Positions 25,583-33,915 of a stretch of DNA of 48,795 bases are shown in pieces. A model generated the notes under the pieces. It did not search any database. It was not told the DNA's origin and saw nothing but the letters and a program-made list of their open reading frames with translations. This DNA comes from an uncultured Pseudomonadota bacterium (GTDB lineage: Bacteria > Pseudomonadota > Gammaproteobacteria > Ga0077536). The stretch spans positions 1-48,795 of the forward strand of contig CACEAA010000009.1 of the NCBI GenBank assembly GCA_902557415.1. Direction: 5' to 3'. How positions within the stretch are numbered: position 1 is the stretch's first letter; the number at the start of each line of letters is the position of its first letter. The position numbers were made by a program, and so were the translations under genes.

Positions 25583-26170
25583 TCAGTGATTGGCTTGATT
25601 ATCCAAAAATTTCTCTAGACAAGCTCGGATCGAACCGGCAATCGATGAACGATTTTCGGGGCGCCGCAAGGGCTCCGAAAGTTCAATTTGTACTCCCATC
25701 CCTGACCGACCTCGGTTACAAATATTATTATGATGTTTGCCAGGGAATCGATGACCCACTGTTCTTACTTCCACCCCCATCGACCTGATACTGGACGCGA
25801 TAATATCTATTAATCGTTCGTCTAAACCGCCCAAGAAAACAATTTCTTCGGCATCATTGCATCCGTGTATCGTAACTACAGTATCGTGTGTCTTCACTGC
25901 GTTAATACAGGTCGGCTCATCGAAAATATGGCTCGTTATATGCAATGACACATAATTTTCGTCCACAATTTTGTGACTTTCAAAACGATATAAACTCAGA
26001 TCATCCCCGGCTATCAGCGCAGATATCTCAGAAGTTCCAACCTCAATCACACCCGCGTGAGGCGCAACCACAATCAGTTTATGGCCTCGCCCTGCAAACG
26101 ATATTGAATAATCAGCCCCTTCTTTCTCATTCCTCGCTAGCTCTTGGAAGTTCTTATATACGTCTGACAT
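25583..26170 (-). CDS. Poly-gamma-glutamate hydrolase family protein (DUF867)
   Basis: About 195 aa. YKNFQELARNEKEGADYSI, VVAPHAGVIEVGTSEI, LHITSHIFDEP and VVTIHGCND match the PghP-like zinc peptidase family, with His in APHAG and Glu in GTSE as likely metal ligands. In phage the enzyme cuts poly-gamma-glutamate capsules; chromosomal copies in Gram-negatives have unknown roles. The start is ambiguous (26215 or 26170); the latter begins at the family's usual position and leaves 28 bp to the upstream gene. Likely cotranscribed with the dehalogenase-like gene. Confidence 0.78.
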   Translation of the reverse strand: MSDVYKNFQELARNEKEGADYSISFAGRGHKLIVVAPHAGVIEVGTSEISALIAGDDLSLYRFESHKIVDENYVSLHITSHIFDEPTCINAVKTHDTVVTIHGCNDAEEIVFLGGLDERLIDIIASSIRSMGVEVRTVGHRFPGKHHNNICNRGRSGMGVQIELSEPLRRPENRSSIAGSIRACLEKFLDNQANH

Positions 26171-26198
26171 ACCTCGGCTCTCTAGCTCAAAAATCAAC

Positions 26199-27098
26199 CT
26201 AACTAGTCTGAACAAATAATTCTATGAGTGCGCCAACCGTTTCAGGAGCATCCTCTTGCAAAAAATGTCCTACACCCGGCAGTGTAATTATAGGTCCTTG
26301 CGGCCAAAGATCCTTAAAACAGCCAATAGTAAATTCGCTAGGTAACGCTCGATCAGCTTCGCCGTGAACATACATCGCAACTTTTCCTTTTAATTCGCGC
26401 ATAGCTGACTCTGTTCTGATCGATTTGAGGAAATCAATTGTTTCACGATCAAAGATGCATTGCGGAAAACGAATAGCGCCTATACATGCTTGGGAGTTTG
26501 GAAACGGATCCGAATAAGCTTTCACCCAAGTTTCGGTGACATCTCCTGCCCGCTCAAACCCTATACGCTTCATCACCGACAAAACAGTCGCACCTAGATT
26601 ACTGACTGTTGGAAGAAAGGCATCAGAGGCTACCCACTTACTCCATGGCGATTGAGAAATATTGTTTTCTTCGGCGCGACCTCCCACAACAGCATTCATA
26701 ATACATAATCTTTTAACCCGATCGGGGTGGCGATACGCTATACTACTACCAATTGGCCCACCCCAATCTTGTAGCACAAGATTAATATTTTTTAAGTCCA
26801 GGTCAATTACCAAAGCTTCTAGATTATTACAGTGTTCCTCTATAGTGTAGCGGGCCTCAGTGGGTGTCTCGCTCTTTCCAAAACCCATATGATCTGCTAC
26901 GACTACCCGCCCCATCTTTCTCAAAGTTGGGATAATGTTTCGATATAAATATCCCCACGTCGGCTGGCCATGTACGCAGAGAAAAACCTCATCACTGCTT
27001 GGATTCTCATCTATGTAGTGCATTCTGAAACCTGCACCCGTAAAAAAATTTGGTGCGTAGGGCCACGTCCCTTCGAAATCTTCGTCAGCAATTATCAT
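26199..27098 (-). CDS. Haloalkane dehalogenase-like alpha/beta hydrolase (second copy)
   Basis: 299 aa. HGQPTWGYLYRNIIP (oxyanion), nucleophile Asp111 followed by Trp112 in LQDWGG, acid Asp249 in HGEADRAL, His278 in VGHFLQED. The overall layout is that of haloalkane dehalogenases but more distant from DhlA than the enzyme at 281; the second halide ligand would be one of the cap tryptophans (SPWSKW). ATG 27098 has AGGA eight bases upstream. Substrate unresolved; an epoxide hydrolase is less likely because the tyrosine pair is not evident. Confidence 0.75.
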   Translation of the reverse strand: MIIADEDFEGTWPYAPNFFTGAGFRMHYIDENPSSDEVFLCVHGQPTWGYLYRNIIPTLRKMGRVVVADHMGFGKSETPTEARYTIEEHCNNLEALVIDLDLKNINLVLQDWGGPIGSSIAYRHPDRVKRLCIMNAVVGGRAEENNISQSPWSKWVASDAFLPTVSNLGATVLSVMKRIGFERAGDVTETWVKAYSDPFPNSQACIGAIRFPQCIFDRETIDFLKSIRTESAMRELKGKVAMYVHGEADRALPSEFTIGCFKDLWPQGPIITLPGVGHFLQEDAPETVGALIELFVQTS

Positions 27099-27202
27099 AG
27101 CTTTTTCCTCTAATGCTTGAACTTTATTGAAGACAATTGTGATTGCGCTGTTCTCGAGACGCCTAGTCACTTTTGGTTATTTTAAATCTATAAAATTTAG
27201 GC

Positions 27203-27233
27203 AAAAAAAAGGAGGCATTTAGGTTATGCCTCC
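27203..27233 (-). terminator. Rho-independent terminator of the 28-codon gene
   Basis: On the minus strand: GGAGGCAT, 7-nt loop, ATGCCTCC, then eight T. The stem is perfect. It ends the short transcript that starts near 27385 and separates it from the dehalogenase gene downstream. Confidence 0.88.
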
Positions 27234-27271
27234 TCCGTGATTGGTTGTATCGACAACCTTGATCACACTAT

Positions 27272-27358
27272 TTAGTTTTTATCCTCGGTATTAAGAAAGA
27301 TCTCTTGCCCTCGAATAAACTCAATAATTGTCGATACGCTTTCCATATCACTAGACAT
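27272..27358 (-). CDS. 28-aa small protein with full-length Shine-Dalgarno
   Basis: ATG at 27358, 28 codons, TAA at 27272. The peptide is acidic and begins MSSDMESVSTIIEF, continues IRGQEIFLN and ends TEDKN. It has no signal, no cysteine and no known motif that I recognise. Upstream, AAGGAGGTGATC pairs with 12 bases of the 16S rRNA 3' tail, spaced seven bases (after GGAGG) from the ATG. A promoter-like TGTACA-N18-TATACT (27392-27421) and a perfect terminator (27203-27233) frame it as an independent transcript of about 150-180 nt. A regulatory RNA is the alternative; the SD-ATG spacing argues for translation. Confidence 0.65.
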   Translation of the reverse strand: MSSDMESVSTIIEFIRGQEIFLNTEDKN

Positions 27359-27360
27359 TA

Positions 27361-27372
27361 GATCACCTCCTT
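27361..27372 (-). promoter_or_regulatory. 12-nt perfect anti-16S Shine-Dalgarno
   Basis: AAGGAGGTGATC on the minus strand is complementary to the whole conserved 3' tail of 16S rRNA. Flanking bases do not continue the 16S sequence, so it is a ribosome site and not an rRNA fragment. Confidence 0.8.
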
Positions 27373-27391
27373 TTAAATTTTTTAAAGCCTG

Positions 27392-27421
27392 AGTATAGAA
27401 CCTTATTGGCCCGACTGTACA
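27392..27421 (-). promoter_or_regulatory. Candidate promoter of the 28-codon gene
   Basis: TGTACA and TATACT, 18-bp spacing, giving a leader of about 27 nt. The -10 is good and the -35 matches four of six. Confidence 0.4.
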
Positions 27422-27451
27422 GCCCCTTTTTAATAAATCTGACCGAAATTT

Positions 27452-28219
27452 CTAAGCTATCCAGCCACCATCTACCGGCATCGCCACACCGGTCATATAG
27501 CTAGATTTATCTGAAAGCAACCATGCAGCGGCTTCGCCGATCTCAGACGGCTGCGCGATTCTTTTCATTGGAACTCGTCCCAACATCTTATCCCTTATTT
27601 TATTATTTTCATCACCAGTCAAACGATTAAGCATCGGCGTCTCAATAAATCCCGGGCAAACCGCGTTTACTCGAATTCCTCTGGAGGCATATTCTAGCGC
27701 GACGGTCTTTGTCAGACCCACAACCCCATGCTTAGAAGCGTTATAACTTGCAGAACCAGCAAAACCGGTCAGCCCTGCAACCGAAGCAGTACTAACAATA
27801 TTGCCACCTTTTTCCTGCTCCAGCATTTGTTCTATTTGGCACTTTATACAATTAAAAACACCCGTCAAATTCACACGTAAAACACGTTCCCATTCATCTG
27901 CAGGATAATCGAGTATTTTAACAGCAGGCCCCTCAATCCCAGCGTTGTTAAACGCACCATCTATCTTAGTATAGCGGGCAGCAGTATCCTGAACGATTCT
28001 TCTCACCTCTTGATACTGAGTAACATCAACATGGTGATACTCAGCAATCCCTCCATCTTCTCTAATTAAAGATACTATCTCCTGACCCTCCTTATCTTGC
28101 ACATCAGCGATGATTACTCTAGCGCCCTCCCTGCATAAAATCTGTGCGGTGGCTCTGCCTATACCTGTGCTACCACCAGTAACTAAAATCGTTTTCTTCT
28201 CAAGTAAGCCCATAGTCAT
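27452..28219 (-). CDS. Short-chain dehydrogenase/reductase
   Basis: 255 aa classical SDR of FabG/BacC-like length: TGGSTGIGRA, NNAGIEG, STASVAGL with catalytic Ser, YNASKHG, PGFIETPM and a C-terminal VDGGW. Either of two nearby ATG codons (28219 or 28213) may start it, both after AGGAG. Cofactor choice unresolved: after strand 2 the sequence is IIADVQD, with an acidic residue that favours NAD. Stands upstream of the small gene, on the same strand. Confidence 0.88.
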   Translation of the reverse strand: MTMGLLEKKTILVTGGSTGIGRATAQILCREGARVIIADVQDKEGQEIVSLIREDGGIAEYHHVDVTQYQEVRRIVQDTAARYTKIDGAFNNAGIEGPAVKILDYPADEWERVLRVNLTGVFNCIKCQIEQMLEQEKGGNIVSTASVAGLTGFAGSASYNASKHGVVGLTKTVALEYASRGIRVNAVCPGFIETPMLNRLTGDENNKIRDKMLGRVPMKRIAQPSEIGEAAAWLLSDKSSYMTGVAMPVDGGWIA

Positions 28220-28372
28220 TTCTCTCCTGCTTTAATTTTTAGCGTTATTCTAAAAGTGATCATCCGTGCACTCTGACGTTTCTCTCAAAAATATCAGGTT
28301 TAACTCTACTTGCTATAATCCAATACTATCGACTATAAATCTAAAGTAAAACAAGATGCAAAAGGGCCAGTG

Positions 28373-28681
28373 ATGTACATAGCAATGAATCGTTTTCAAG
28401 TGATCAGAGGTAAGGAGACAGAATTTGAGGCTATTTGGAGATCGAGAGATAAGCACCTCGCAGAGGTTTTCGGGTTCATAGACTTTCATCTCCTTAAGGG
28501 ACCTAAGGAGGAGGGGTATACGCTTTATGCGTCTCATACAGTTTGGAGTAATTATGATAGCTTTGAGGCATGGACTAAATCAGATGCCTTTCGAAAAGCT
28601 CATGCTAATGCTGGTAAATATAAATCCGTATATCTTGGACATCCTAATTTCGAAGGGTTTGAAACCGTAGAGGGCATGTGA
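28373..28681 (+). CDS. IsdG/ABM-family monooxygenase, possibly heme-degrading
   Basis: 102-aa dimeric ferredoxin-like fold protein. NRF near the start, VWSNYDSFEAW and RKAHAN supply Asn6, Trp67 and His77, the positions of the catalytic Asn/Trp/His of staphylococcal IsdG-type heme monooxygenases (Asn7, Trp67, His77). This makes heme degradation a credible role; generic antibiotic-biosynthesis monooxygenase-like proteins also share the fold. ATG 28373 follows AGGG by a short spacer. A GlcG/HbpS-like protein is encoded 1.3 kb downstream. Confidence 0.75.
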   Translation: MYIAMNRFQVIRGKETEFEAIWRSRDKHLAEVFGFIDFHLLKGPKEEGYTLYASHTVWSNYDSFEAWTKSDAFRKAHANAGKYKSVYLGHPNFEGFETVEGM

Positions 28682-28726
28682 GCACCTCACACGCAACTTC
28701 TCAAATCGAAATAATGTATTTGTTTG

Positions 28727-29953
28727 ATGCCTAAAAATTATAAAAATACTTTTATCTTAACAGTCTTTTGTGGTGGCCTAATCGTCGCGCTCACTTTCGG
28801 GCCACGAAACGCACTAGGTCTTTTTATGGATCCCATTATTTTATCTCATGGGTGGAATCGTGAAATTTTCGCTTATTCTATAGCGATACAAAATCTTATT
28901 TGGGGTATCGGACAACCATTTTTTGGGACGCTCGCCGATAAATTCGGGAGCTTCCGCGTACTCACGGTAGGCGGCATACTTTACAGTATTGGACTATTTC
29001 TAATGTCAATCTCCAATACACCCACCACCTTATACATTAGTGCGGGCTTGATTATTGGGCTTGGATTATCAGGTGCATCGATAAGCGTGGTTATTGCGGC
29101 CGTATCGAGAAAAGCAAACGCAAAAAATAGATCAATAGCCATAGGAGTTATCACTGCGGCTGGAAGTTTGGGACAGTTCTTAATAGCGCCGCTTGGGCAA
29201 TCTTTTATTACATCATATGGATGGCAGACCGCTTTAGTCTTATTGGCGGCTATCGTACTCGTCGTACCTCTACTCGCACTCGGTTTAAAAAGTGACAAAG
29301 GCCTTAGCGCAATCGAGCACTCCACCACTTTCAGCCACAAAAAGGCGATCCAATATGCCTTCACACACGGCAGTTACATCCTACTACTTGCCGGTTTCTT
29401 TGTTTGTGGCTTCCATGTGGCTTTTATCACAACTCACTTACCTGCTTATCTAACCGATTCAGGTTTAACAGCATCGCGAGCAGCTTGGGCTATAGGTATG
29501 ATAGGCCTTTTTAATATAATCGGTGCGCTCTCCGCAGGCGTCCTCGGCAGTAGGTACAGCAATAGAAAATTGCTTTGCGCGCTGTATGCCACAAGGGCAT
29601 TCGTCTTACTACTTTTTTTAATGCTCCCGAAAAACTCGCTTGTAGTCGCGTTATTCTCTATCAGCATGGGGCTTTTATGGCTTTCCACCGTCCCCCTAAC
29701 TTCTGGTCTGGTTGCAACCATGTTTGGCACCAATCATATGGGAAGCTTATACGGGTTTGTTTTTCTATCTCACCAAATCGGCGCATTTTTTGGCGTACTG
29801 CTTGGTGGTAAAATCTATACCGCAACTGGAAGTTACGACATCGTTTGGATTCTCGCTATCTTATTAGCTGTTCTATCAGCGTTACTGCATATTCCCATCA
29901 AGGAAAAACTTATGCCAGCTTTCCTATCTGAACGTAAAGCCGCGACAAGCTAA
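28727..29953 (+). CDS. Major facilitator superfamily transporter (monocarboxylate/OFA-like)
   Basis: 408 aa with about 12 hydrophobic helices. FGPRNALGLFMDP and the loop GTLADKFGSFRVLTVGG (the A-motif) place it in the MFS; the early Phe-Gly-x-Arg region resembles monocarboxylate and oxalate/formate carriers. ATG 28727 directly follows a TTG. Substrate not readable; an organic acid is a guess from family resemblance. Converges on the GlcG/HbpS gene. Confidence 0.85.
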   Translation: MPKNYKNTFILTVFCGGLIVALTFGPRNALGLFMDPIILSHGWNREIFAYSIAIQNLIWGIGQPFFGTLADKFGSFRVLTVGGILYSIGLFLMSISNTPTTLYISAGLIIGLGLSGASISVVIAAVSRKANAKNRSIAIGVITAAGSLGQFLIAPLGQSFITSYGWQTALVLLAAIVLVVPLLALGLKSDKGLSAIEHSTTFSHKKAIQYAFTHGSYILLLAGFFVCGFHVAFITTHLPAYLTDSGLTASRAAWAIGMIGLFNIIGALSAGVLGSRYSNRKLLCALYATRAFVLLLFLMLPKNSLVVALFSISMGLLWLSTVPLTSGLVATMFGTNHMGSLYGFVFLSHQIGAFFGVLLGGKIYTATGSYDIVWILAILLAVLSALLHIPIKEKLMPAFLSERKAATS

Positions 29954-29962
29954 ATTAACCGC

Positions 29963-30445
29963 TTAATTCAGCATCGACGAGATAGCAGCGATACCTGCCT
30001 TCGCACATTCTTCATCCTGGTCGCCAGTGGCACCACTCACTCCGACGCCACCAATCTGATATCCACTGTTTGTCATGATAGGCACTCCGCCGGGAAAGAT
30101 CACGAAACCAGGCACTTCCTCTATACCCAATGGCTTATCACCGTAACTATAATTCAGCTTACCAAGATCTCGGGTCGTACGAGGAAGTCCTGAAGAAGTA
30201 TGACCTTTCAATTTTGAAATTTTTATACTGTGTAAATAGGCGTTGTCTTGTCTCCGAAATAATTTTAAATTACCGCCGTCATCGTAAATCGCAATATTGA
30301 CTTTTCGCCACCCCTCGCTGTCAGCCTTCCTTTCGCAAACATCCGCTATTTTTTTAGCCATTTCTAAGGTAAGAAAAGGCTTTACTGGTGCAGCAGAAGC
30401 CACATGAAACACCAGAAACAATACTAATGTCGTAATTAGGCGCAC
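29963..30445 (-). CDS. Exported GlcG/HbpS family (DUF336) protein
   Basis: 160 aa with signal peptide (MRLITTLVLFLVFHVASA). LTLEMAKKIADVC, NIAIYDDGGNLKLF and GGVPIMTNSGYQIGGVGVSGATGDQDEECAKAG are the HbpS-like blocks. Streptomyces HbpS binds heme; others bind small acids such as glycolate. GTG start with GGAGG seven bases upstream. Its closeness to the IsdG-like gene allows, but does not prove, a heme role. Confidence 0.82.
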   Translation of the reverse strand: MRLITTLVLFLVFHVASAAPVKPFLTLEMAKKIADVCERKADSEGWRKVNIAIYDDGGNLKLFRRQDNAYLHSIKISKLKGHTSSGLPRTTRDLGKLNYSYGDKPLGIEEVPGFVIFPGGVPIMTNSGYQIGGVGVSGATGDQDEECAKAGIAAISSMLN

Positions 30446-30631
30446 TGTGAAACCTCCGATTAAATGAACATATATATTGACCGATTATATAACCTTATTA
30501 GCCGATGTTTAAGCAATGCGTTAACCCGACAAACAAAAGCATATAAATACATAAACTAACTAGACCCGAGAACGTTGACAATTTTTTTCAAATTGTTCCT
30601 AATAAAAGACAAATACTAAGAGATCTACCTC

Positions 30632-31264
30632 ATGGACGACATTAGCATATATAGTAAGCAAGGTTTTGGTAACTCATCAGGTTTCGGTGGAACGCCAGCG
30701 CTATTGATAGTCGATTTTGTAAATGGTTTCTGTGATCCCGAATGTTTTGGAGGTGGAAATATTTTAGATGCGGTGAACCAAACACGTTTATTGCTAGATC
30801 AAGCTAGAAAATCTAATTTGCCTATAGTACATACCCGGATTGTTTACGAAGAAGACAGCGCAGACAACGGAGTTTTTTGCGAAAAAGTGCCCGGCTTAGA
30901 ACGCCTAACTGAAACGGCTAGTATCGGCCAAATAGTAGAACCGTTAAAACCTCGGAAAGGCGAACACGTGGTAAGAAAAACGCAGCCTTCCGCTTTCTTT
31001 GGAACAGGCTTAGCAGCGTGGCTCATTGGTAAAAACGTCTCTACCGTCGTTGTCGCAGGATGCACGACATCAGGCTGTGTAAGAGCTTCAGTTGTAGATT
31101 CTATGAGCTATAATTTTAAAACCATAGTAGTCAGTGATTGTGTTGGAGACAGGGCTATGGGACCTCACGAAGCGAACCTATTCGATATGGGTCAAAAATA
31201 TGCAGATATTCATACCTGCAAAGAAACAATTAACTCTATAATAAAATTGCAAAGCGCAGTTTAA
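30632..31264 (+). CDS. Isochorismatase-family cysteine hydrolase (N-carbamoylsarcosine amidase-like)
   Basis: 210 aa. Catalytic triad visible: Asp in IVDFVNGFCD, Lys in VVRKTQPSAF, Cys in AGCTTSGCVRAS with the preceding cis-peptide. The extended N-terminus and CTTSGCVRA block match N-carbamoylsarcosine amidohydrolases more than nicotinamidases. Hydrolyses a carbamoyl or amide bond. Converges on a LysR gene two bases away. Confidence 0.82.
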   Translation: MDDISIYSKQGFGNSSGFGGTPALLIVDFVNGFCDPECFGGGNILDAVNQTRLLLDQARKSNLPIVHTRIVYEEDSADNGVFCEKVPGLERLTETASIGQIVEPLKPRKGEHVVRKTQPSAFFGTGLAAWLIGKNVSTVVVAGCTTSGCVRASVVDSMSYNFKTIVVSDCVGDRAMGPHEANLFDMGQKYADIHTCKETINSIIKLQSAV

Positions 31265-31266
31265 GC

Positions 31267-32196
31267 CTACAAACTTGGCACAATCACTCCTAACATCCCG
31301 CTATCCGCCCCAACATTTGCTGTAAAGAAATCTAAAAATTTACGGATCTTGCCTGCGATGTGTTCCCGGGACGCATAAAGTGCATAAAGAGGTTCAACCT
31401 TCGGCTTTATATTATCAAAACTAAGTTCCACTAGCTCCTTAGCCAAGAGCTCTCCTACCACCGCGTAAGTTGGAACATAAGCGATCCCTAAACCCTTAAT
31501 GGTGGCTTCAACAACCGCCCCCGTATTGTAAGAAAAGAAGTTACCGCCAACTGTTTGAGCGACAACTATTTGCTTATCGTCTATAAAACTCCAAGAATCA
31601 CTCTCATTCTGCATTGATCCATCCACAACGCAATTGTAGTGGGATAATTCCGAAAGATTTTTAGGATACCCTGCTTGCTCTAGATAACTAGGAGACGCAC
31701 AAACTACAAATGGAGCGGTCCCAACTTGTTTACCCACTAGAGAACTATCTCGAAGTCGCCCTAGCCGGAAGATCACATCTAATCTAGAAGCTACTACGTT
31801 AGGCTCATCATTTTGCAACCCCAACTCTATCCGTAACTCAGGATTCTCATGAACAAAGTCCGAGATAATCGGCGTTAATACAGTCCGACCAAATGCCGGC
31901 GGGCTACTTACCCTAAGTACACCTCTAGGACCTGCCGATAAAGCACTTACACTCCCTTCAATATCCTCTACTTTTTGAAGGATCCTGACTGCTTCATCCA
32001 CATATAACTCACCTGCATCAGTTAAAGAAACACCACGCGTGGTTCTGTGCAATAGACGGACACCGAGGACATCCTCTAACTGCTTAACCTGCTTTGACAT
32101 CATGCCAGGCGTGACACCAAATTCCCTTGCAGCAAAAGAAAACGATCCTAGCTTTGCGACGGTTACTAATGTACGCATATAACCAAGTTTATCCAT
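31267..32196 (-). CDS. LysR-family transcriptional regulator
   Basis: 309 aa; N-terminal winged helix MDKLGYMRTLVTVAKLGSFS...EFGVTPGMMSKQVKQLE then RLLHRTTRGVSLT, followed by a periplasmic-binding-fold effector domain with RVSSPPAFGR. GGATA precedes the ATG. Target probably not the convergent isochorismatase; an upstream or distant promoter is possible. Confidence 0.9.
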   Translation of the reverse strand: MDKLGYMRTLVTVAKLGSFSFAAREFGVTPGMMSKQVKQLEDVLGVRLLHRTTRGVSLTDAGELYVDEAVRILQKVEDIEGSVSALSAGPRGVLRVSSPPAFGRTVLTPIISDFVHENPELRIELGLQNDEPNVVASRLDVIFRLGRLRDSSLVGKQVGTAPFVVCASPSYLEQAGYPKNLSELSHYNCVVDGSMQNESDSWSFIDDKQIVVAQTVGGNFFSYNTGAVVEATIKGLGIAYVPTYAVVGELLAKELVELSFDNIKPKVEPLYALYASREHIAGKIRKFLDFFTANVGADSGMLGVIVPSL

Positions 32197-32386
32197 CTAA
32201 ATATCCTAAAACTGAAACCAAAATTCTTTCCTTGCCTTGCCTTTCACAAAAATAGCCTAACACTCCAACTCAAAATATATAAGACACAAAGGCTCTCGAA
32301 CTTCAAAAAAAATCGAAAAACCATTACTGTCACAAATCATTTTTAGTAACGAACATAATCTTCGGACAGTTTAATCCTGCACTTCA

Positions 32387-33157
32387 TCACCTCACTCCCA
32401 TTATCCACCCTTCAAGCCTCACCCGTCTTCTCTCAGGTAAAGTAAGGGGAGGATTTAAGCAATCCTGAAGCCTTCCGCGACGATCCATCTCTTGTAACCA
32501 ACGAGAAATAGAATAAGCATCCTGTTCGTCATTGGTCCTCTCGCCTTTCGGATACCTTCGCCGAAATAAGGAAGGATAGGCCTCACCAATTATATTTTTT
32601 CCACTCGGAACCGAAAAACCATCGAATGGCCAGAAATGAGTAACATTTTTAATTCCTCTATCATTACGTAGCTCAGCTAGCCACGGCAATCCCGCAAAAG
32701 TCGACTTAGCCACAGAACCTTGAACATCAAACTGAAAGACACTCTTAGCACCTGTAGTCCATTTTTCGCAAAGTCTTAAATCCCTCGGATCACCTATTTC
32801 TTTTCCCTCCTTACGAATAAAATCTACATACATGTGATCCTTATTAGTGGGCCATTCATCAGAAAAGAATTTTAAAAAGGTATCCCAATCTGGGAGGGTA
32901 TTGTCCAAAAAATAGGACTCTGGAAAAGAGAAGCCATGATCTAAACCGATTATGACCTGTTCTCCCGATAGCAGGACTTCTCTAATATACTTGGCGACCT
33001 CTTTTCTTGACCAATTACGCGCCTTGAAATCATAGGGCAGAACCCTCGATGGTTGAGAGTCACTGACACACTCATAAACCTGAATACCTGGTAGTCGCGA
33101 AACAGGCGCTCGAGCACCAGAATAATCAATTCCAATATACCTAGAAAAAGTATTCAT
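32387..33157 (-). CDS. DUF429-like, predicted RNase H-fold protein
   Basis: 256 aa, no signal peptide. Four spaced acidic motifs, IGIDYSGA (Asp11), GLDHGFSFP, GEAYPSLFRR and NDEQDAYSISRWL, match the RNase H-like arrangement of DUF429 proteins. A conserved metal site is therefore likely, but nuclease activity has not been shown. Followed, on the same strand, by nothing close; 46 bp separate it from chaC upstream. Confidence 0.6.
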   Translation of the reverse strand: MNTFSRYIGIDYSGARAPVSRLPGIQVYECVSDSQPSRVLPYDFKARNWSRKEVAKYIREVLLSGEQVIIGLDHGFSFPESYFLDNTLPDWDTFLKFFSDEWPTNKDHMYVDFIRKEGKEIGDPRDLRLCEKWTTGAKSVFQFDVQGSVAKSTFAGLPWLAELRNDRGIKNVTHFWPFDGFSVPSGKNIIGEAYPSLFRRRYPKGERTNDEQDAYSISRWLQEMDRRGRLQDCLNPPLTLPERRRVRLEGWIMGVR

Positions 33158-33203
33158 AATACTGTCGATGATATCAATAATTATTTTAATGCGTAATTTC
33201 GAT

Positions 33204-33734
33204 TTAAATTGTTCGCTTGAATTTCAACACAGCCTCTAGCAGAGAACTCACTTCATAGTCCTCTATCCCCATGTCAATCAAACTCCCATTTAAACTAGCT
33301 AAATATTCCAAATTTGTTCCACTTGCTCCCGCTGCTTTCGATACTCCCCTTACTACCTTCTCGCTGAGCTCAGCAAATGGAGAATAACTCGGATTTTCAG
33401 GCCCAGCTATATAAGTTAGTGCGGTCGCTGATACATTATTATCAAACGCGATTTTAACAAAATGACGGTTGTAACCGTTTTTCTCTCGATAATCCAAATT
33501 AATTTTGACTTCTTCCCAATTCTGATCCGCGATACTGAATGCCACTCCAACACATCGGGATTGCTCGTCTCTCACTAAAGTCACCACTCGCCCAGGATTC
33601 AAAATCGTCCCTCTATGATCGGACGATAATTGCCAGAATCTGCGGCTCCACCCGAGCAATGATGCCTTCCTGCACATGATGTAAGGAATCGCCGGTCGCC
33701 ACATTAGTGAACCATAACTAAAGACCCATTTCAT
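33204..33734 (-). CDS. chaC: ChaC-type gamma-glutamylcyclotransferase
   Basis: 176 aa beginning KWVFSYGSLMWRP, the glycine-rich substrate loop, with catalytic Glu in LDYREKNGY and RFWQLSSDHRGT. ChaC enzymes degrade glutathione to 5-oxoproline and Cys-Gly in the cytoplasm. GAGG precedes the ATG. Three GSTs in this window mean glutathione is in use in this cell. Confidence 0.88.
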   Translation of the reverse strand: MKWVFSYGSLMWRPAIPYIMCRKASLLGWSRRFWQLSSDHRGTILNPGRVVTLVRDEQSRCVGVAFSIADQNWEEVKINLDYREKNGYNRHFVKIAFDNNVSATALTYIAGPENPSYSPFAELSEKVVRGVSKAAGASGTNLEYLASLNGSLIDMGIEDYEVSSLLEAVLKFKRTI

Positions 33735-33915
33735 ATGATCCTCAAAGATATTAATTTGATTATGTCGAGAAAAAACTACTTATTAACTAACAAAAAGCCG
33801 GACAAACCTATTTAATAATTTATTTGATTAAACAACCAAATTAAATTTATAAATAATTGTATTGTATAGTAAATTCATTATATATTTATTTTTTTTCCCA
33901 AGGACAATAGCGGGT

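Noticed and set aside
27361-27372. GATCACCTCCTT as the 3' end of a 16S rRNA gene
   Set aside because: The bases before it do not match the conserved 16S end, and a start codon lies at correct spacing on the other strand.
27415-27422. CTGTACAG as a LexA box
   Set aside because: LexA sites need CTGT-N8-ACAG; here the halves touch.
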